Assembly: GCF_013009345.1 (NCBI RefSeq)
Contig: NZ_JABELE010000001.1
Coordinates: forward strand, 248,001-312,000
Source of the DNA: Acinetobacter geminorum
Lineage (GTDB): Bacteria > Pseudomonadota > Gammaproteobacteria > Pseudomonadales > Moraxellaceae
Direction: 5' to 3'
DNA length: 64,000 nt
The first letter of the stretch is position 1; each line of letters begins with the position of its first letter. Positions 1-8,279 of this stretch are shown here, in pieces. Made by a program: the position numbers and the translations under genes. The notes under the pieces were generated by a model. It was not told the origin of the DNA and searched no databases. It saw only the letters and a program-made list of their open reading frames with translations.

Positions 1-280
1 GAATGTTGAAGTTTTACCTGTGCAAGGGGCTACCATCTCAACAGTGGGTGACCAATTGGTGTTAAACTTTAACCGACCAACTTCTGTTCATATTGTTGAT
101 GCAACAGGTAAAGTTTTGGCGACAGGTCGTCAGTCATCAACTTTAAGTTTAAATGGTGAGTCTCCATTTCAGATTCGTCTTGATGATGCAACAGCTGTGT
201 CATTAAGTCTAAACCAAGAACAGATTTCATTGTCTCCATATACGGTAAACGGTAAAGCAGAATTCCGTTTATCCCGCTAA
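1..280 (+). CDS. RodZ-like protein, C-terminal part (5' truncated by window)
   Basis: The reading frame is already open at base 2 and ends at TAA 278-280, so only the last 92 codons are seen. They resemble the periplasmic DUF4115 domain of RodZ-type cytoskeletal proteins: a beta-rich segment with 'VHIVDATGKVLATG', then 'GESPFQIRLDDATAVSLSLN', then 'LSPYTVNGKAEFRL' at the C-terminus. RodZ links MreB to the cell-wall elongation machinery; the helix-turn-helix and membrane segment would lie upstream, outside the window. Placement immediately before ispG is the usual order in Acinetobacter and Pseudomonas relatives. The family call rests on this terminal domain and on the neighbourhood only. Confidence 0.7.
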   Translation, partial: NVEVLPVQGATISTVGDQLVLNFNRPTSVHIVDATGKVLATGRQSSTLSLNGESPFQIRLDDATAVSLSLNQEQISLSPYTVNGKAEFRLSR

Positions 281-301
281 TACCATGAGTTGAGCGATAC
301 A

Positions 302-1417
302 ATGATAGAGAACCCAATTAAACGTCGACCAACACGCAAAATCCGTGTTGGTTCGGTGTATGTCGGTGGCGATGCACCTATTAGTGTGCAAAGTATGACA
401 AATACCGAAACTTGCGATGTCGATGCAACCGTTGCTCAAATTGAGCGTTGCGTTGATGCAGGTGCTGATATTATGCGTGTTTCGGTCCCATCTATGGAGG
501 CTGCTGAGGCATTTGGCGCGATCCGTAAACGTGTTTCAGTTCCATTAGTGGCTGATATTCACTTTGACCATAGAATTGCTCTAGCTGTTGCAGATTATGG
601 TGCAGACTGTTTACGTATTAACCCAGGTAATATCGGCTCAGATCAGAAAGTGCGTGAAGTCGTTGCTGCGGCGCGTCATCATGGCATTTCTATGCGTATT
701 GGGGTCAATGCGGGTTCTCTAGAAAAAGATTTACAAAAGAAATATGGCGAACCTACTGGTGAGGCGCTGCTCGAATCAGCACTACGTCATATTGATATTT
801 TAGATCGTCTCAACTTCCATGAATTTAAAGTCAGCGTAAAAGCATCAAATGTGTTTTTAACCATGGATGCTTATCGTTTACTCTCAAAACAAATTGATAA
901 CCCCTTACATTTAGGTGTGACTGAAGCTGGTATTTACCGTACAGGTACTGTGAAGTCAGCGATTGCCCTTGGCGGATTGTTGATGGAGGGTATTGGCGAT
1001 ACGATGCGTATTTCGCTTGCAGCCGAACCGGAAGATGAAATCAAGATTGGTTTTGATATTTTAAAGTCGCTAGGGCTTCGCTCTAACGGGATTAACTTTA
1101 TTGCTTGCCCAAGTTGCTCTCGCCAAGAATTTAATGTTATTCAGGTAATGCAAGCATTGGAAGAGCGTTTAGAAGATATTCGTACTCCAATGGATGTGTC
1201 GGTAATTGGCTGTAAAGTAAATGGTCCGGGTGAAGCAAAAGAAGCTGACATCGGGGTTGTTGGGGCTGCGCCTCGCTCATTGGTTTATCGTAATGGTGAA
1301 AAAAGCCATTTAATCGATACCGATCAATTGGTTGATGAAATCGAAACAATGGTTCGTCAACGTGTCCAAGAGCTTGAAGAAGCTAAATCTAAAGAAATTA
1401 TTCGTAGTTCATCATGA
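302..1417 (+). CDS. ispG: 4-hydroxy-3-methylbut-2-enyl diphosphate synthase (flavodoxin-dependent)
   Basis: IspG carries out the penultimate step of the MEP isoprenoid pathway, converting the cyclic diphosphate MEcPP to HMBPP with a 4Fe-4S cluster and reduced flavodoxin. The N-terminal TIM barrel has 'VQSMTNTETCDVDATVAQI' and the C-terminal part has the cluster cysteines in 'CPSCSRQEF' and 'GCKVNGPGEAKEADIG' with the conserved Glu. The ATG at 302 gives 371 residues, matching the family; an in-frame TTG at 290 would add only four residues. The stop overlaps the hisS start by 4 bp (ATGA), indicating translational coupling. Essential in most bacteria. Confidence 0.97.
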   Translation: MIENPIKRRPTRKIRVGSVYVGGDAPISVQSMTNTETCDVDATVAQIERCVDAGADIMRVSVPSMEAAEAFGAIRKRVSVPLVADIHFDHRIALAVADYGADCLRINPGNIGSDQKVREVVAAARHHGISMRIGVNAGSLEKDLQKKYGEPTGEALLESALRHIDILDRLNFHEFKVSVKASNVFLTMDAYRLLSKQIDNPLHLGVTEAGIYRTGTVKSAIALGGLLMEGIGDTMRISLAAEPEDEIKIGFDILKSLGLRSNGINFIACPSCSRQEFNVIQVMQALEERLEDIRTPMDVSVIGCKVNGPGEAKEADIGVVGAAPRSLVYRNGEKSHLIDTDQLVDEIETMVRQRVQELEEAKSKEIIRSSS

Positions 1418-2706
1418 GTTCAATCGTCGCAATCAAAGGTTTTAATGACATCTTGCCAACGCAAACAGTAGCGTGGAGACGTCTCGAGCAACATTTAGCA
1501 TCTTTAATGGATGCTTATGGATATCAACAAATTCGTTTGCCGATCGTTGAACAAACGGGCTTGTTTAAACGTGCTATTGGTGATGCTACCGATATTGTTG
1601 AAAAAGAAATGTATACCTTTTTCGATAAAGGCAATCCACCAGAGTCATTAACCTTACGTCCGGAGGGTACAGCAGGTTGTGTTCGTGCTTTGGTAGAACA
1701 TAATTTGTTGCGCGGTGCTACGCCACGCGTGTGGTATATGGGACCTATGTTCCGTTATGAGAAGCCACAAAAAGGACGTTACCGTCAGTTCCACCAATTT
1801 GGTGTAGAAACTTTCGGTGTTGCGACTCCTGATATTGAAGCTGAAGTTATCTTGATGACAGCTCGCTTATGGAAACGTATGGGCGTTGATCACATGGTTC
1901 AACTTGAGTTGAATACTTTGGGTGAAAAAGATGAGCGTACAGAGTATCGTAATGCTTTAGTTGCGTTTTTAAACGAGCATAAAGATGCGTTGGATGAAGA
2001 CTCACAGCGTCGTTTAACAACAAATCCATTACGTATTTTAGATTCTAAAATTGAATCGACTCAGAAAATTCTAGAAAATGCGCCGAAATTATATGACTTC
2101 TTGAAAGAAGATAGTTTAAGTCACTTCCAACAATTACAAGATTGTTTGACTGCTGCGGGTGTTAAATTTGTCATTAATCAAAAATTGGTGCGTGGTCTGG
2201 ACTATTACAACAAAACCGTTTTTGAATGGACAACAACTGCACTTGGTTCGCAAGGTACTGTGTGTGGCGGTGGTCGCTACGACGGTTTAGTTGGTCAGCT
2301 AAAAGGTAAGCCGGATCAATCTGTACCTGCTGTTGGCTTTGGGATGGGGATGGAGCGCTTATTGCTTCTGGTTGAGCAGGTTGAACAGGCTCAAGTTATT
2401 CGTGATTGTGAAGTCTTCTTGGTTGCAGAACCTGCTTATCAAACTAAAGCTTTGATTTTAGCGGAGCAATTACGTGACCAGTTAGAAGCTGCAAATAGCA
2501 GTATTCGAATCAAAACAGGTTCACAAGGCAGCATGAAGAGTCAGATGAAAAAAGCTGATCAGGCTGGGGCTGTTTACGCCATGATTTTAGGTGAGCGTGA
2601 ATGGGAAGCACAGCAGCTTGCTATCAAAGAGTTAGCAACAGCTGAGCAATCTCAAGTTGCGCTGGCTGAGCTTGTACCATTCTTAATCGAAAAATTTACA
2701 AAATAA
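1414..2706 (+). CDS. hisS: Histidine--tRNA ligase
   Basis: Class II aminoacyl-tRNA synthetase that charges tRNA-His in the cytoplasm. At 430 residues it has the expected size. Motif 2 is visible around 'TLRPEGTAGCVRA' and 'YMGPMFRYEKPQKGRYRQFHQ'; the histidine-specific loop is 'LVRGLDYYNKTVFEW'; motif 3 includes 'GTVCGGGRYDGLVGQL' and 'GFGMGMERL'. The C-terminal 100 residues form the anticodon-binding domain. It overlaps ispG by 4 bp and is followed after 28 bp by the yfgM-like gene, so it sits in the ispG-hisS-yfgM-bamB operon. Confidence 0.98.
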   Translation: MSSIVAIKGFNDILPTQTVAWRRLEQHLASLMDAYGYQQIRLPIVEQTGLFKRAIGDATDIVEKEMYTFFDKGNPPESLTLRPEGTAGCVRALVEHNLLRGATPRVWYMGPMFRYEKPQKGRYRQFHQFGVETFGVATPDIEAEVILMTARLWKRMGVDHMVQLELNTLGEKDERTEYRNALVAFLNEHKDALDEDSQRRLTTNPLRILDSKIESTQKILENAPKLYDFLKEDSLSHFQQLQDCLTAAGVKFVINQKLVRGLDYYNKTVFEWTTTALGSQGTVCGGGRYDGLVGQLKGKPDQSVPAVGFGMGMERLLLLVEQVEQAQVIRDCEVFLVAEPAYQTKALILAEQLRDQLEAANSSIRIKTGSQGSMKSQMKKADQAGAVYAMILGEREWEAQQLAIKELATAEQSQVALAELVPFLIEKFTK

Positions 2707-2734
2707 ACTGAAACATCTGGAAAAGGACAATCAC

Positions 2735-3433
2735 ATGAGCTTAAGTGATGAAGAACAATTCGACAGCTTAAAGTCGTTCGCCAAAAAATATGGTTCTGCC
2801 ATGATTAGCGGGATTCTCATTGCATTGATTGCCTTTTTTGGGTGGGAATACTGGCAAAAAAGAAATCTTGCGAGCAGCCAGACAGAAACTGCAAAAGTAC
2901 AGCAGTTAATGGATGAAGCAAATGCAAGTGCTGATAATCCTAATGCCTTAAGTTCGGTAACAGCATCGGCAGATAAAATCGTAAAAGATGATATCGATTC
3001 TGTTCAGGCGATACAGACTCAGTTTGTATTAGCAAAATTAGCTTATGAAAAACAAGACTATGCTGCTGCTGAAAAAGCATTGAAGAAAGTCGAAAATTCA
3101 AAAGTAAAAGATGAAGGTTTGATTCAGGTTGTAAAATTGCGTTTAGCAGATGCACAATTGGCGCAAAACAAATATGATGAAGCACTGAAAACTTTGTCTG
3201 GTAACGTCGATCCTGCGTTTAAAGCAACAGTAGAAGAGTTACGTGGCGATATCTTTGTTGCTAAGAAAGATATTGATTCTGCTAAAAAAGCGTATCAAGC
3301 TGCATGGGATTCGTTACTGGAACGTAAACAAGAACGACAAATTTTACAAATTAAACTCGAAAGTGTTGGCGTTTTAGTTGAAGATCCACAGATTGAGCGC
3401 CCAATTTTGGAAACACAGGTGGAAGAGTCTTAA
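2735..3433 (+). CDS. YfgM-like tetratricopeptide membrane protein
   Basis: A 232-residue protein with one membrane span near the N-terminus (about residues 22-42, 'SAMISGILIALIAFFGWEYW') and a periplasmic part rich in Ala, Lys and Asp that fits TPR-like helical repeats ('YEKQDYAAAEKALKKV', 'LAQNKYDEALKTL', 'DIDSAKKAYQAAW'). In E. coli YfgM is an ancillary SecYEG/PpiD partner in periplasmic folding; the same order hisS-yfgM-bamB-der supports the call. AGGA upstream of the ATG is a good ribosome site. The stop overlaps the bamB ATG by one base (TAATG). Confidence 0.88.
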   Translation: MSLSDEEQFDSLKSFAKKYGSAMISGILIALIAFFGWEYWQKRNLASSQTETAKVQQLMDEANASADNPNALSSVTASADKIVKDDIDSVQAIQTQFVLAKLAYEKQDYAAAEKALKKVENSKVKDEGLIQVVKLRLADAQLAQNKYDEALKTLSGNVDPAFKATVEELRGDIFVAKKDIDSAKKAYQAAWDSLLERKQERQILQIKLESVGVLVEDPQIERPILETQVEES

Positions 3434-4578
3434 TGAATCAGAAATTCAAACTGCCTTTGGCAATTGCAATCGCATCAGCTGTACTGGTGGGATGTTCTAG
3501 CAACAAAGTAAAAGAAGCAAAACCAAATCCACTACCGAAATTGACTGAGTCGAAAAAGACTCTAGTACCCGTGTTTTCGCGCAGTGTTTCTTCTACAGAT
3601 AAGGCAGATCCGTTACGTTTGCAGCTTGATGCAAGTGAGGGCGTGGTCTTTACGCTTGACCCAAAAGGTGAGGTCGCTGCATATCGTGGCAAGCAACGCA
3701 TTTGGGAGAAAAAAGTCAGCAAATTAGGCTTGAGCTCTGGAGTGGAAGCTGCTGAGGGAATTGTTGTTGTTGGTAATAGTAAAGGCCAACTTTTTGCTTT
3801 AGATCAGGCAACAGGTGAACAAAAGTGGACTGCGCAGTTATCTGGTGCACTATTAAGTCCTTCTTTAGTTCAGTCTGGACGCGTGATTACGATTGCAAAC
3901 GACGGTACTGTATTTGCGCATGATGCTGCTTCAGGCCAGCAAGTTTGGGCTTATAAATTACCAAATGTCCAATTTAGTTTACGTGGTCAAGCATCACCTG
4001 TGAGCCTTGACCCACGTACCGTATTAATCGCATCTGCGAATGCTTATGTTTATGCAATTGATACAATTAGTGGTATTCCACGTTTCCAACGTCGTGTTGC
4101 GGTAAGTGAAGGTCGTTCTGATATTCAACGTTTGATTGATATCGATGGCGATCCTACTGTTGCTGGACAGTTTATGGTAACTACTAGTTTCCAAGGACAA
4201 GTGACTGTAACGGATCTAGCTTCTCAACGTGTAGTTTGGAGTGAAGATTCAAGCAGCACAAAGCGTCCGGAAGTTTATGACAATAAAGTATTTGTTTCAT
4301 CAACTGATGGTAAGTTAACTGCTTATGATTTAACGACAGGCGAACAAGTTTGGCAAAATGATAGTTTATTAAACCGTCATTTAAGTAACCCTGTTGTGTT
4401 GGGATCGGACCTTATTGTTGGTGATTTAGATGGCGTATTACATCTTGTTGATCCTGCAACAGGTAAGCTGATTGGTCGTTCAAAAACAAGTGGTGAGGTC
4501 AATACATTACGTGTTATTGAGAACCAACTTTACGTTTCGACCAGAAAAGGCGATTTAAGTATTTGGCAGAATCGTTAA
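3433..4578 (+). CDS. bamB: Outer membrane protein assembly factor BamB
   Basis: Lipoprotein subunit of the BAM complex that folds beta-barrel proteins into the outer membrane. The N-terminus is a lipoprotein signal ending in 'VLVGCSS' (lipobox Cys at about residue 21). The rest, to 381 residues, is a PQQ-like eight-bladed beta-propeller whose repeated blades are visible as 'LFALDQATGEQKWTAQL', 'VFAHDAASGQQVWAYKL', 'LTAYDLTTGEQVWQND' and 'LHLVDPATGKLIGRS'. It is coupled to the preceding yfgM-like gene by a one-base overlap and followed by a terminator-like hairpin before der. Confidence 0.96.
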   Translation: MNQKFKLPLAIAIASAVLVGCSSNKVKEAKPNPLPKLTESKKTLVPVFSRSVSSTDKADPLRLQLDASEGVVFTLDPKGEVAAYRGKQRIWEKKVSKLGLSSGVEAAEGIVVVGNSKGQLFALDQATGEQKWTAQLSGALLSPSLVQSGRVITIANDGTVFAHDAASGQQVWAYKLPNVQFSLRGQASPVSLDPRTVLIASANAYVYAIDTISGIPRFQRRVAVSEGRSDIQRLIDIDGDPTVAGQFMVTTSFQGQVTVTDLASQRVVWSEDSSSTKRPEVYDNKVFVSSTDGKLTAYDLTTGEQVWQNDSLLNRHLSNPVVLGSDLIVGDLDGVLHLVDPATGKLIGRSKTSGEVNTLRVIENQLYVSTRKGDLSIWQNR

Positions 4579-4633
4579 TTTCGTTTGCTTGTGCTAAAAT
4601 AGCCGCTTAACAAATTACGCTGTTAAAAAATAT

Positions 4634-4674
4634 CGGGGTGTTTGAATTAAATCAGTTCAAAGCCCCGTCTTTTA
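4634..4674 (+). terminator. Hairpin with T-run downstream of bamB
   Basis: CGGGG-tg-TTTGAA pairs with TTCAAA-g-CCCCG across a 9-base loop and is followed by TCTTTT. This is a plausible intrinsic terminator or attenuator between the bamB operon and der. The stem has a small internal bulge, so efficiency may be partial. Confidence 0.65.
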
Positions 4675-4766
4675 TTATGGTCATATCTGACCTTAAAATA
4701 TATCTCCTGTATTGTTTCTAATGCTCATGCCATGAGATATGGCTGGTCTTGAATTAAGGTTATTGT

Positions 4767-6176
4767 ATGAAACCCGTTATTGCGCTCATTGGTCGTCCGA
4801 ATGTCGGAAAATCAACGTTATTTAACCAGATTACCAAGAGTCGTGATGCACTTGTAGCCGACTTCGCGGGTCTGACTCGTGACCGTAAATATGGTGATGC
4901 GACTTATCAAAATAAGTCTTTCATTGTTGTTGATACTGGTGGTATCGGTGAGAGCGAAGGCGGTATCGATAACTACATGGCCGAGCAGTCAAAAACAGCG
5001 ATCAACGAAGCAGATATTATTATTTTTGTGGTTGATGCTCGTGCTGGATTGTTAGCTTCTGATGAGCAAATTGCTCGTGAACTACGTACTTTAGGCAAGA
5101 AAATTTATCTTGTTGCGAACAAGGTAGATGGTGTTCATGCTGAAGCAGCTTTGGTTGAGTTCTACAAACTTGGTATGGGTGAACCATTACAAGTTGCCGC
5201 TAGCCATGGTCGTGGTGTACAGCAAATGCTGGAAGATGTACTTGCAGAAGTTCCAGAAGATGAAAATCCAGAAGAGCATGACAAAGATACTGGTTTACGT
5301 TTAGCAATTATTGGTCGTCCTAACGTTGGTAAGTCAACACTGGTCAACCGTTTGCTTGGTGAAGACCGTGTGGTGGCATTTGACCAACCAGGAACAACTC
5401 GTGACTCTATTTACATTCCTTTTGAGCGTGAAGGACGTAAATACACTTTAATTGATACAGCAGGTGTGCGTCGTAAAGGTAAAGTTGATGAAATGATTGA
5501 GAAGTTCTCAATTGTTAAAACTTTGCAAGCCATGAAAGATGCACATGTTGTAGTGGTTGTAGTCGATGCGCGTGAAGGTATTGTTGAGCAAGACTTACAT
5601 TTAATTGGCTATGCACTTGAAGCTGGTCGTGCCATGGTTATTGCCATCAACAAATGGGATAACATGTCTGAATACGACCGCAAGCAATGTAAGCTTGATG
5701 TTGAGCGTCGTTTTGACTTTATTCCATGGGCAAAAATCCATTTAATTTCTGCTTTACATGGAACTGGGGTAGGTGATTTATATCCTTCTATCCACCGTGC
5801 TTACGAGTCTGCGAACTTAAAAGTATCACCAGCTAAATTGACTCAAATTTTGAGTGATGCGACAGAAGCTCATCAACCGCCAATGATTAGCGGTCGTCGT
5901 ATTAAAATGCGTTATGCGCATATGGGTGGACAGAACCCACCGACTATCGTCATCCATGGTAATAAGGTTGATAAGACACCTGCCGATTATCGCCGTTACT
6001 TAGAAAACGTGTTCCGTAAAGTATATAAACTTGAAGGTACGCCAGTTCGTATTGACTTTAAAACTTCTGAAAACCCATTTGAAGGTCGTAAGAGTCAGGT
6101 TGATGAACGTACTGCTGCACGTCGTCGTCGTTATATTCAGAAATTTAAGAAAGCAGAGAAAAAATTTAACCGTTAA
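4767..6176 (+). CDS. der: Ribosome biogenesis GTPase Der (EngA)
   Basis: Tandem-GTPase needed for maturation of the 50S subunit. Two complete G domains are seen: Walker A 'GRPNVGKSTLFN' (about residues 8-19) with 'DTGGIGE' and 'NKVDG', and Walker A 'GRPNVGKSTLVN' (about residues 182-193) with 'DTAGVRRKGKV' and 'NKWDN'. A C-terminal KH-like domain follows, ending in a basic tail 'RRRRYIQKFKKAEKKFNR'. Length 469 is typical. It has its own upstream gap of 188 bp after bamB and a strong terminator right after the stop, so it may form a separate transcript. Confidence 0.98.
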   Translation: MKPVIALIGRPNVGKSTLFNQITKSRDALVADFAGLTRDRKYGDATYQNKSFIVVDTGGIGESEGGIDNYMAEQSKTAINEADIIIFVVDARAGLLASDEQIARELRTLGKKIYLVANKVDGVHAEAALVEFYKLGMGEPLQVAASHGRGVQQMLEDVLAEVPEDENPEEHDKDTGLRLAIIGRPNVGKSTLVNRLLGEDRVVAFDQPGTTRDSIYIPFEREGRKYTLIDTAGVRRKGKVDEMIEKFSIVKTLQAMKDAHVVVVVVDAREGIVEQDLHLIGYALEAGRAMVIAINKWDNMSEYDRKQCKLDVERRFDFIPWAKIHLISALHGTGVGDLYPSIHRAYESANLKVSPAKLTQILSDATEAHQPPMISGRRIKMRYAHMGGQNPPTIVIHGNKVDKTPADYRRYLENVFRKVYKLEGTPVRIDFKTSENPFEGRKSQVDERTAARRRRYIQKFKKAEKKFNR

Positions 6177-6190
6177 GTTTTTTAATGTCC

Positions 6191-6220
6191 AAAAACCCAA
6201 AGTTTTCTTTGGGTTTTTTA
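6191..6220 (+). terminator. Intrinsic terminator of der
   Basis: A perfect 12-bp stem (AAAAACCCAAAG / CTTTGGGTTTTT) with a TTTT loop, ending in a run of T. It begins 14 bases after the der stop codon. Confidence 0.9.
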
Positions 6221-6292
6221 TTTTATTAGCTAATAATTTATAGGCACGTTGTTAATTTTAGCTTTGAGTTATGAAGGGTTCGGATTAATAGG

Positions 6293-6946
6293 ATGAATAG
6301 TAAATATATAGATGTTTATATAGTAAAACTTAATAAGTTTTTAAATAAAGAACAACAAGATTTTCCCGACTTCCGTACATTTAATCATTATAAAAAACAA
6401 CAAATACAGAATGTTAAAAATAAACTGATTGCAGAGAAACTACAACTCACTTCAACGGAGTTAGAGTTTGCCAAGCATGAACATGGTAAACCTTATTTAT
6501 TGAATCACACTTTGCATTTTAATCACTCACATAGCCAACAATACTACGCTTTAGCCATGAGCGAACATGTTAAAGATATTGGTGTGGATGTTGAGGAACT
6601 TGATCGGAATGTACGCCTAGATGCTCTAGCAAAACATGCCTTTCATCCCGATGAATATGAAACATGGCTAAGCTTAGAACAAGATAGAGAATATTGGTTC
6701 AAAGTCTGGACCATTAAAGAAGCTGTTTTAAAAGCCTCAGGACTAGGTATACGTTTAGATTTAAATACGTTAAATACTCAGGCACATCCTACAGATCAGG
6801 GAGGAGTCTGTTCTCATCCACTGAATGGTACATTTGCTTATCAAAATTTTATTGCTGGCAATATGATATTAACCGTAGCATGGCGTTCAGAGTTATCTTG
6901 CCGTGGCTTCCAGTTTCCGTCTATTCAGCTTCACTCACTAATCTAA
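6293..6946 (+). CDS. 4'-phosphopantetheinyl transferase superfamily protein
   Basis: Sfp-type enzyme (217 residues) that transfers the phosphopantetheine arm of CoA to a serine on acyl- or peptidyl-carrier proteins. Signature motifs are present: 'IGVDVEELDRN' (Mg-binding Asp/Glu) near residue 97 and 'WFKVWTIKEAVLKASGLGI' (the WxxKEAxxKxxGxG element) near residue 142, plus the 'HNHSHS'-like substrate segment at 'HTLHFNHSHSQQYYALA'. In Acinetobacter such enzymes serve fatty-acid ACP or siderophore/NRPS carriers; which one is not visible here because no carrier protein gene is adjacent. It stands alone between der and secB. Confidence 0.9.
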   Translation: MNSKYIDVYIVKLNKFLNKEQQDFPDFRTFNHYKKQQIQNVKNKLIAEKLQLTSTELEFAKHEHGKPYLLNHTLHFNHSHSQQYYALAMSEHVKDIGVDVEELDRNVRLDALAKHAFHPDEYETWLSLEQDREYWFKVWTIKEAVLKASGLGIRLDLNTLNTQAHPTDQGGVCSHPLNGTFAYQNFIAGNMILTVAWRSELSCRGFQFPSIQLHSLI

Positions 6947-6957
6947 ATAGCACACAT

Positions 6958-6986
6958 AAAAAAACCGCGTAATACGCGGTTTTTTT
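6958..6986. terminator. Bidirectional terminator between PPTase gene and secB
   Basis: A palindrome with a 13-bp stem (AAAAAAACCGCGT / ACGCGGTTTTTTT) and a 3-base loop lies between two convergent genes. A run of A on one side and T on the other would serve both strands. Confidence 0.9.
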
Positions 6987-7009
6987 ATTAAAAGGAGAAG
7001 CTAAAAAAA

Positions 7010-7468
7010 TTAAGCTTGACCTTCAACAGCAGCAGCTTGAGCACGTTGCATATTAGCTTCAAACTCTGCATCAAAGTTGATTGGAGTAAGAAGTAACTGT
7101 GGGAAGCTACCTTTAGTTACTAAATCATTTACAGCTTCACGTAAGAACGGGAACAAAATATTTGGGCAGTATGCGCCTAAAATATAAGGTAAACGCTCTT
7201 CTTCAATGTTGTCGATCAAGAAAATACCTGATTGAGTTACATCTACAATGAACGCTGTTTCGTTGTCGTTATCGGCTTGTACCACAACTTTTAAAGAAAC
7301 TTCAAAGTGAGTTGGGTCAATCTTTTCTGCAGCAGAAGAAAGATTGATATTAAGTTCGGGTTGCCATTGTTTAGTAAAAACCTGCGCCCCTGGAACCTCA
7401 AAAGAAATATCTTTTGTATAAATACGCTCTAAAGCTAATTGTGGTTGAACTTGTTGTTCTTCGCTCAT
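7010..7468 (-). CDS. secB: Protein-export chaperone SecB
   Basis: Tetrameric cytoplasmic chaperone that keeps Sec substrates unfolded and hands them to SecA. The 152-residue protein has 'LALERIYTKDISFEVPGAQVF' at the N-terminus, 'VVVQADNDNETAFIVDVTQSGIF' in the core and 'LPYILGAYCPNILFPFLREAVNDLVTKGSFPQLLLTPINF' split over the dimer helices, all characteristic of SecB. It is the last gene of a rhodanese-grxC-secB minus-strand cluster, an order shared with E. coli (yibN-grxC-secB). Confidence 0.97.
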   Translation of the reverse strand: MSEEQQVQPQLALERIYTKDISFEVPGAQVFTKQWQPELNINLSSAAEKIDPTHFEVSLKVVVQADNDNETAFIVDVTQSGIFLIDNIEEERLPYILGAYCPNILFPFLREAVNDLVTKGSFPQLLLTPINFDAEFEANMQRAQAAAVEGQA

Positions 7469-7495
7469 TGTTTTTTCCTTAATATGGATGCGATG

Positions 7496-7753
7496 TTAAG
7501 CCAATAATTCGTCGAGTTTACCTTCACGCTCTAAAGCATAAAGTTGGTCAAAACCACCGATAAACTGATCGTTAATGAAAATTTGTGGGACAGTACGATG
7601 ATTTGTGCGTTGCATTAATTCAACACGTACTTCTGGTGCTTCAACAGAAAGATTTACTTCTTTATAAGCAACACCTTTACGCTCAAGTAACTGTTTAGCA
7701 CGAACACAATACGGGCATACAGAAGTTGAGTAAACAATGACATTTGCAGCCAT
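7496..7753 (-). CDS. grxC: Glutaredoxin 3
   Basis: Small dithiol glutaredoxin (85 residues) that reduces disulfides using glutathione. The active site 'CPYC' is at about residues 13-16 in 'YSTSVCPYCVRAKQLLERKG'; the glutathione-binding 'TVPQIFINDQFIGGFDQL' follows. It lies 27 bp upstream of secB and 11 bp downstream of the rhodanese gene on the same strand, so the three are probably co-transcribed. Confidence 0.95.
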   Translation of the reverse strand: MAANVIVYSTSVCPYCVRAKQLLERKGVAYKEVNLSVEAPEVRVELMQRTNHRTVPQIFINDQFIGGFDQLYALEREGKLDELLA

Positions 7754-7764
7754 GATAATTCTCC

Positions 7765-8181
7765 TTAAGCTTTTGGTTTGCTTTTAACAAGAGGTAAGCC
7801 TTGTGCTTTCCAGTTACTGATACCACCATCAAGACGATAGCTATCGTGGTGAGCAACTTTTTGCAAAGCACTTCCAGCAACTTGCCCCAAGTTGCAAATA
7901 AATACCAATGGACGGTCACTTGCTTTTAATTCGTCAGCATGACTTGCGATTTGGCTATATGGAATATTGCGACTGCCACTAATGTGACCTTCGCGGAAAT
8001 CTTTGCTATCGCGTAAGTCAATCAAAAGAGCATTTTTCGCTTTCACTAAAATACCAAGCGACTGTGGAGAAATTTTACGACCATTACGTTGACCTTCAAA
8101 AATGAAGAACAACACGATCAAGACTCCGAGCGTACCAAACAAAATGGGGTGATTCCCCATAAACTCTAACCAGCGTTCCAC
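7765..8181 (-). CDS. Membrane-anchored rhodanese-like protein (YibN type)
   Basis: A 138-residue protein with one N-terminal membrane span (about residues 13-28, 'ILFGTLGVLIVLFFIFE') and a single rhodanese domain. The domain has the 'LIDLRDSKDFREGHISGSRNIPYSQI' start and an active-site loop beginning with Cys in 'VFICNLGQVAGSALQKV', then 'YRLDGGISNWKAQGLPLV'. Such proteins transfer sulfane sulfur, but the physiological acceptor of YibN is uncertain. Position before grxC and secB matches the enterobacterial arrangement. Confidence 0.9.
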   Translation of the reverse strand: MERWLEFMGNHPILFGTLGVLIVLFFIFEGQRNGRKISPQSLGILVKAKNALLIDLRDSKDFREGHISGSRNIPYSQIASHADELKASDRPLVFICNLGQVAGSALQKVAHHDSYRLDGGISNWKAQGLPLVKSKPKA

Positions 8182-8279
8182 AAGTCACCTAAAAAAATTA
8201 AAAAACAAAATTGACCTAGAGTATAGCGTATATAGATGGTGATCAAAATCACCACTTCAAGGGCAAATAGGGCAGAAAA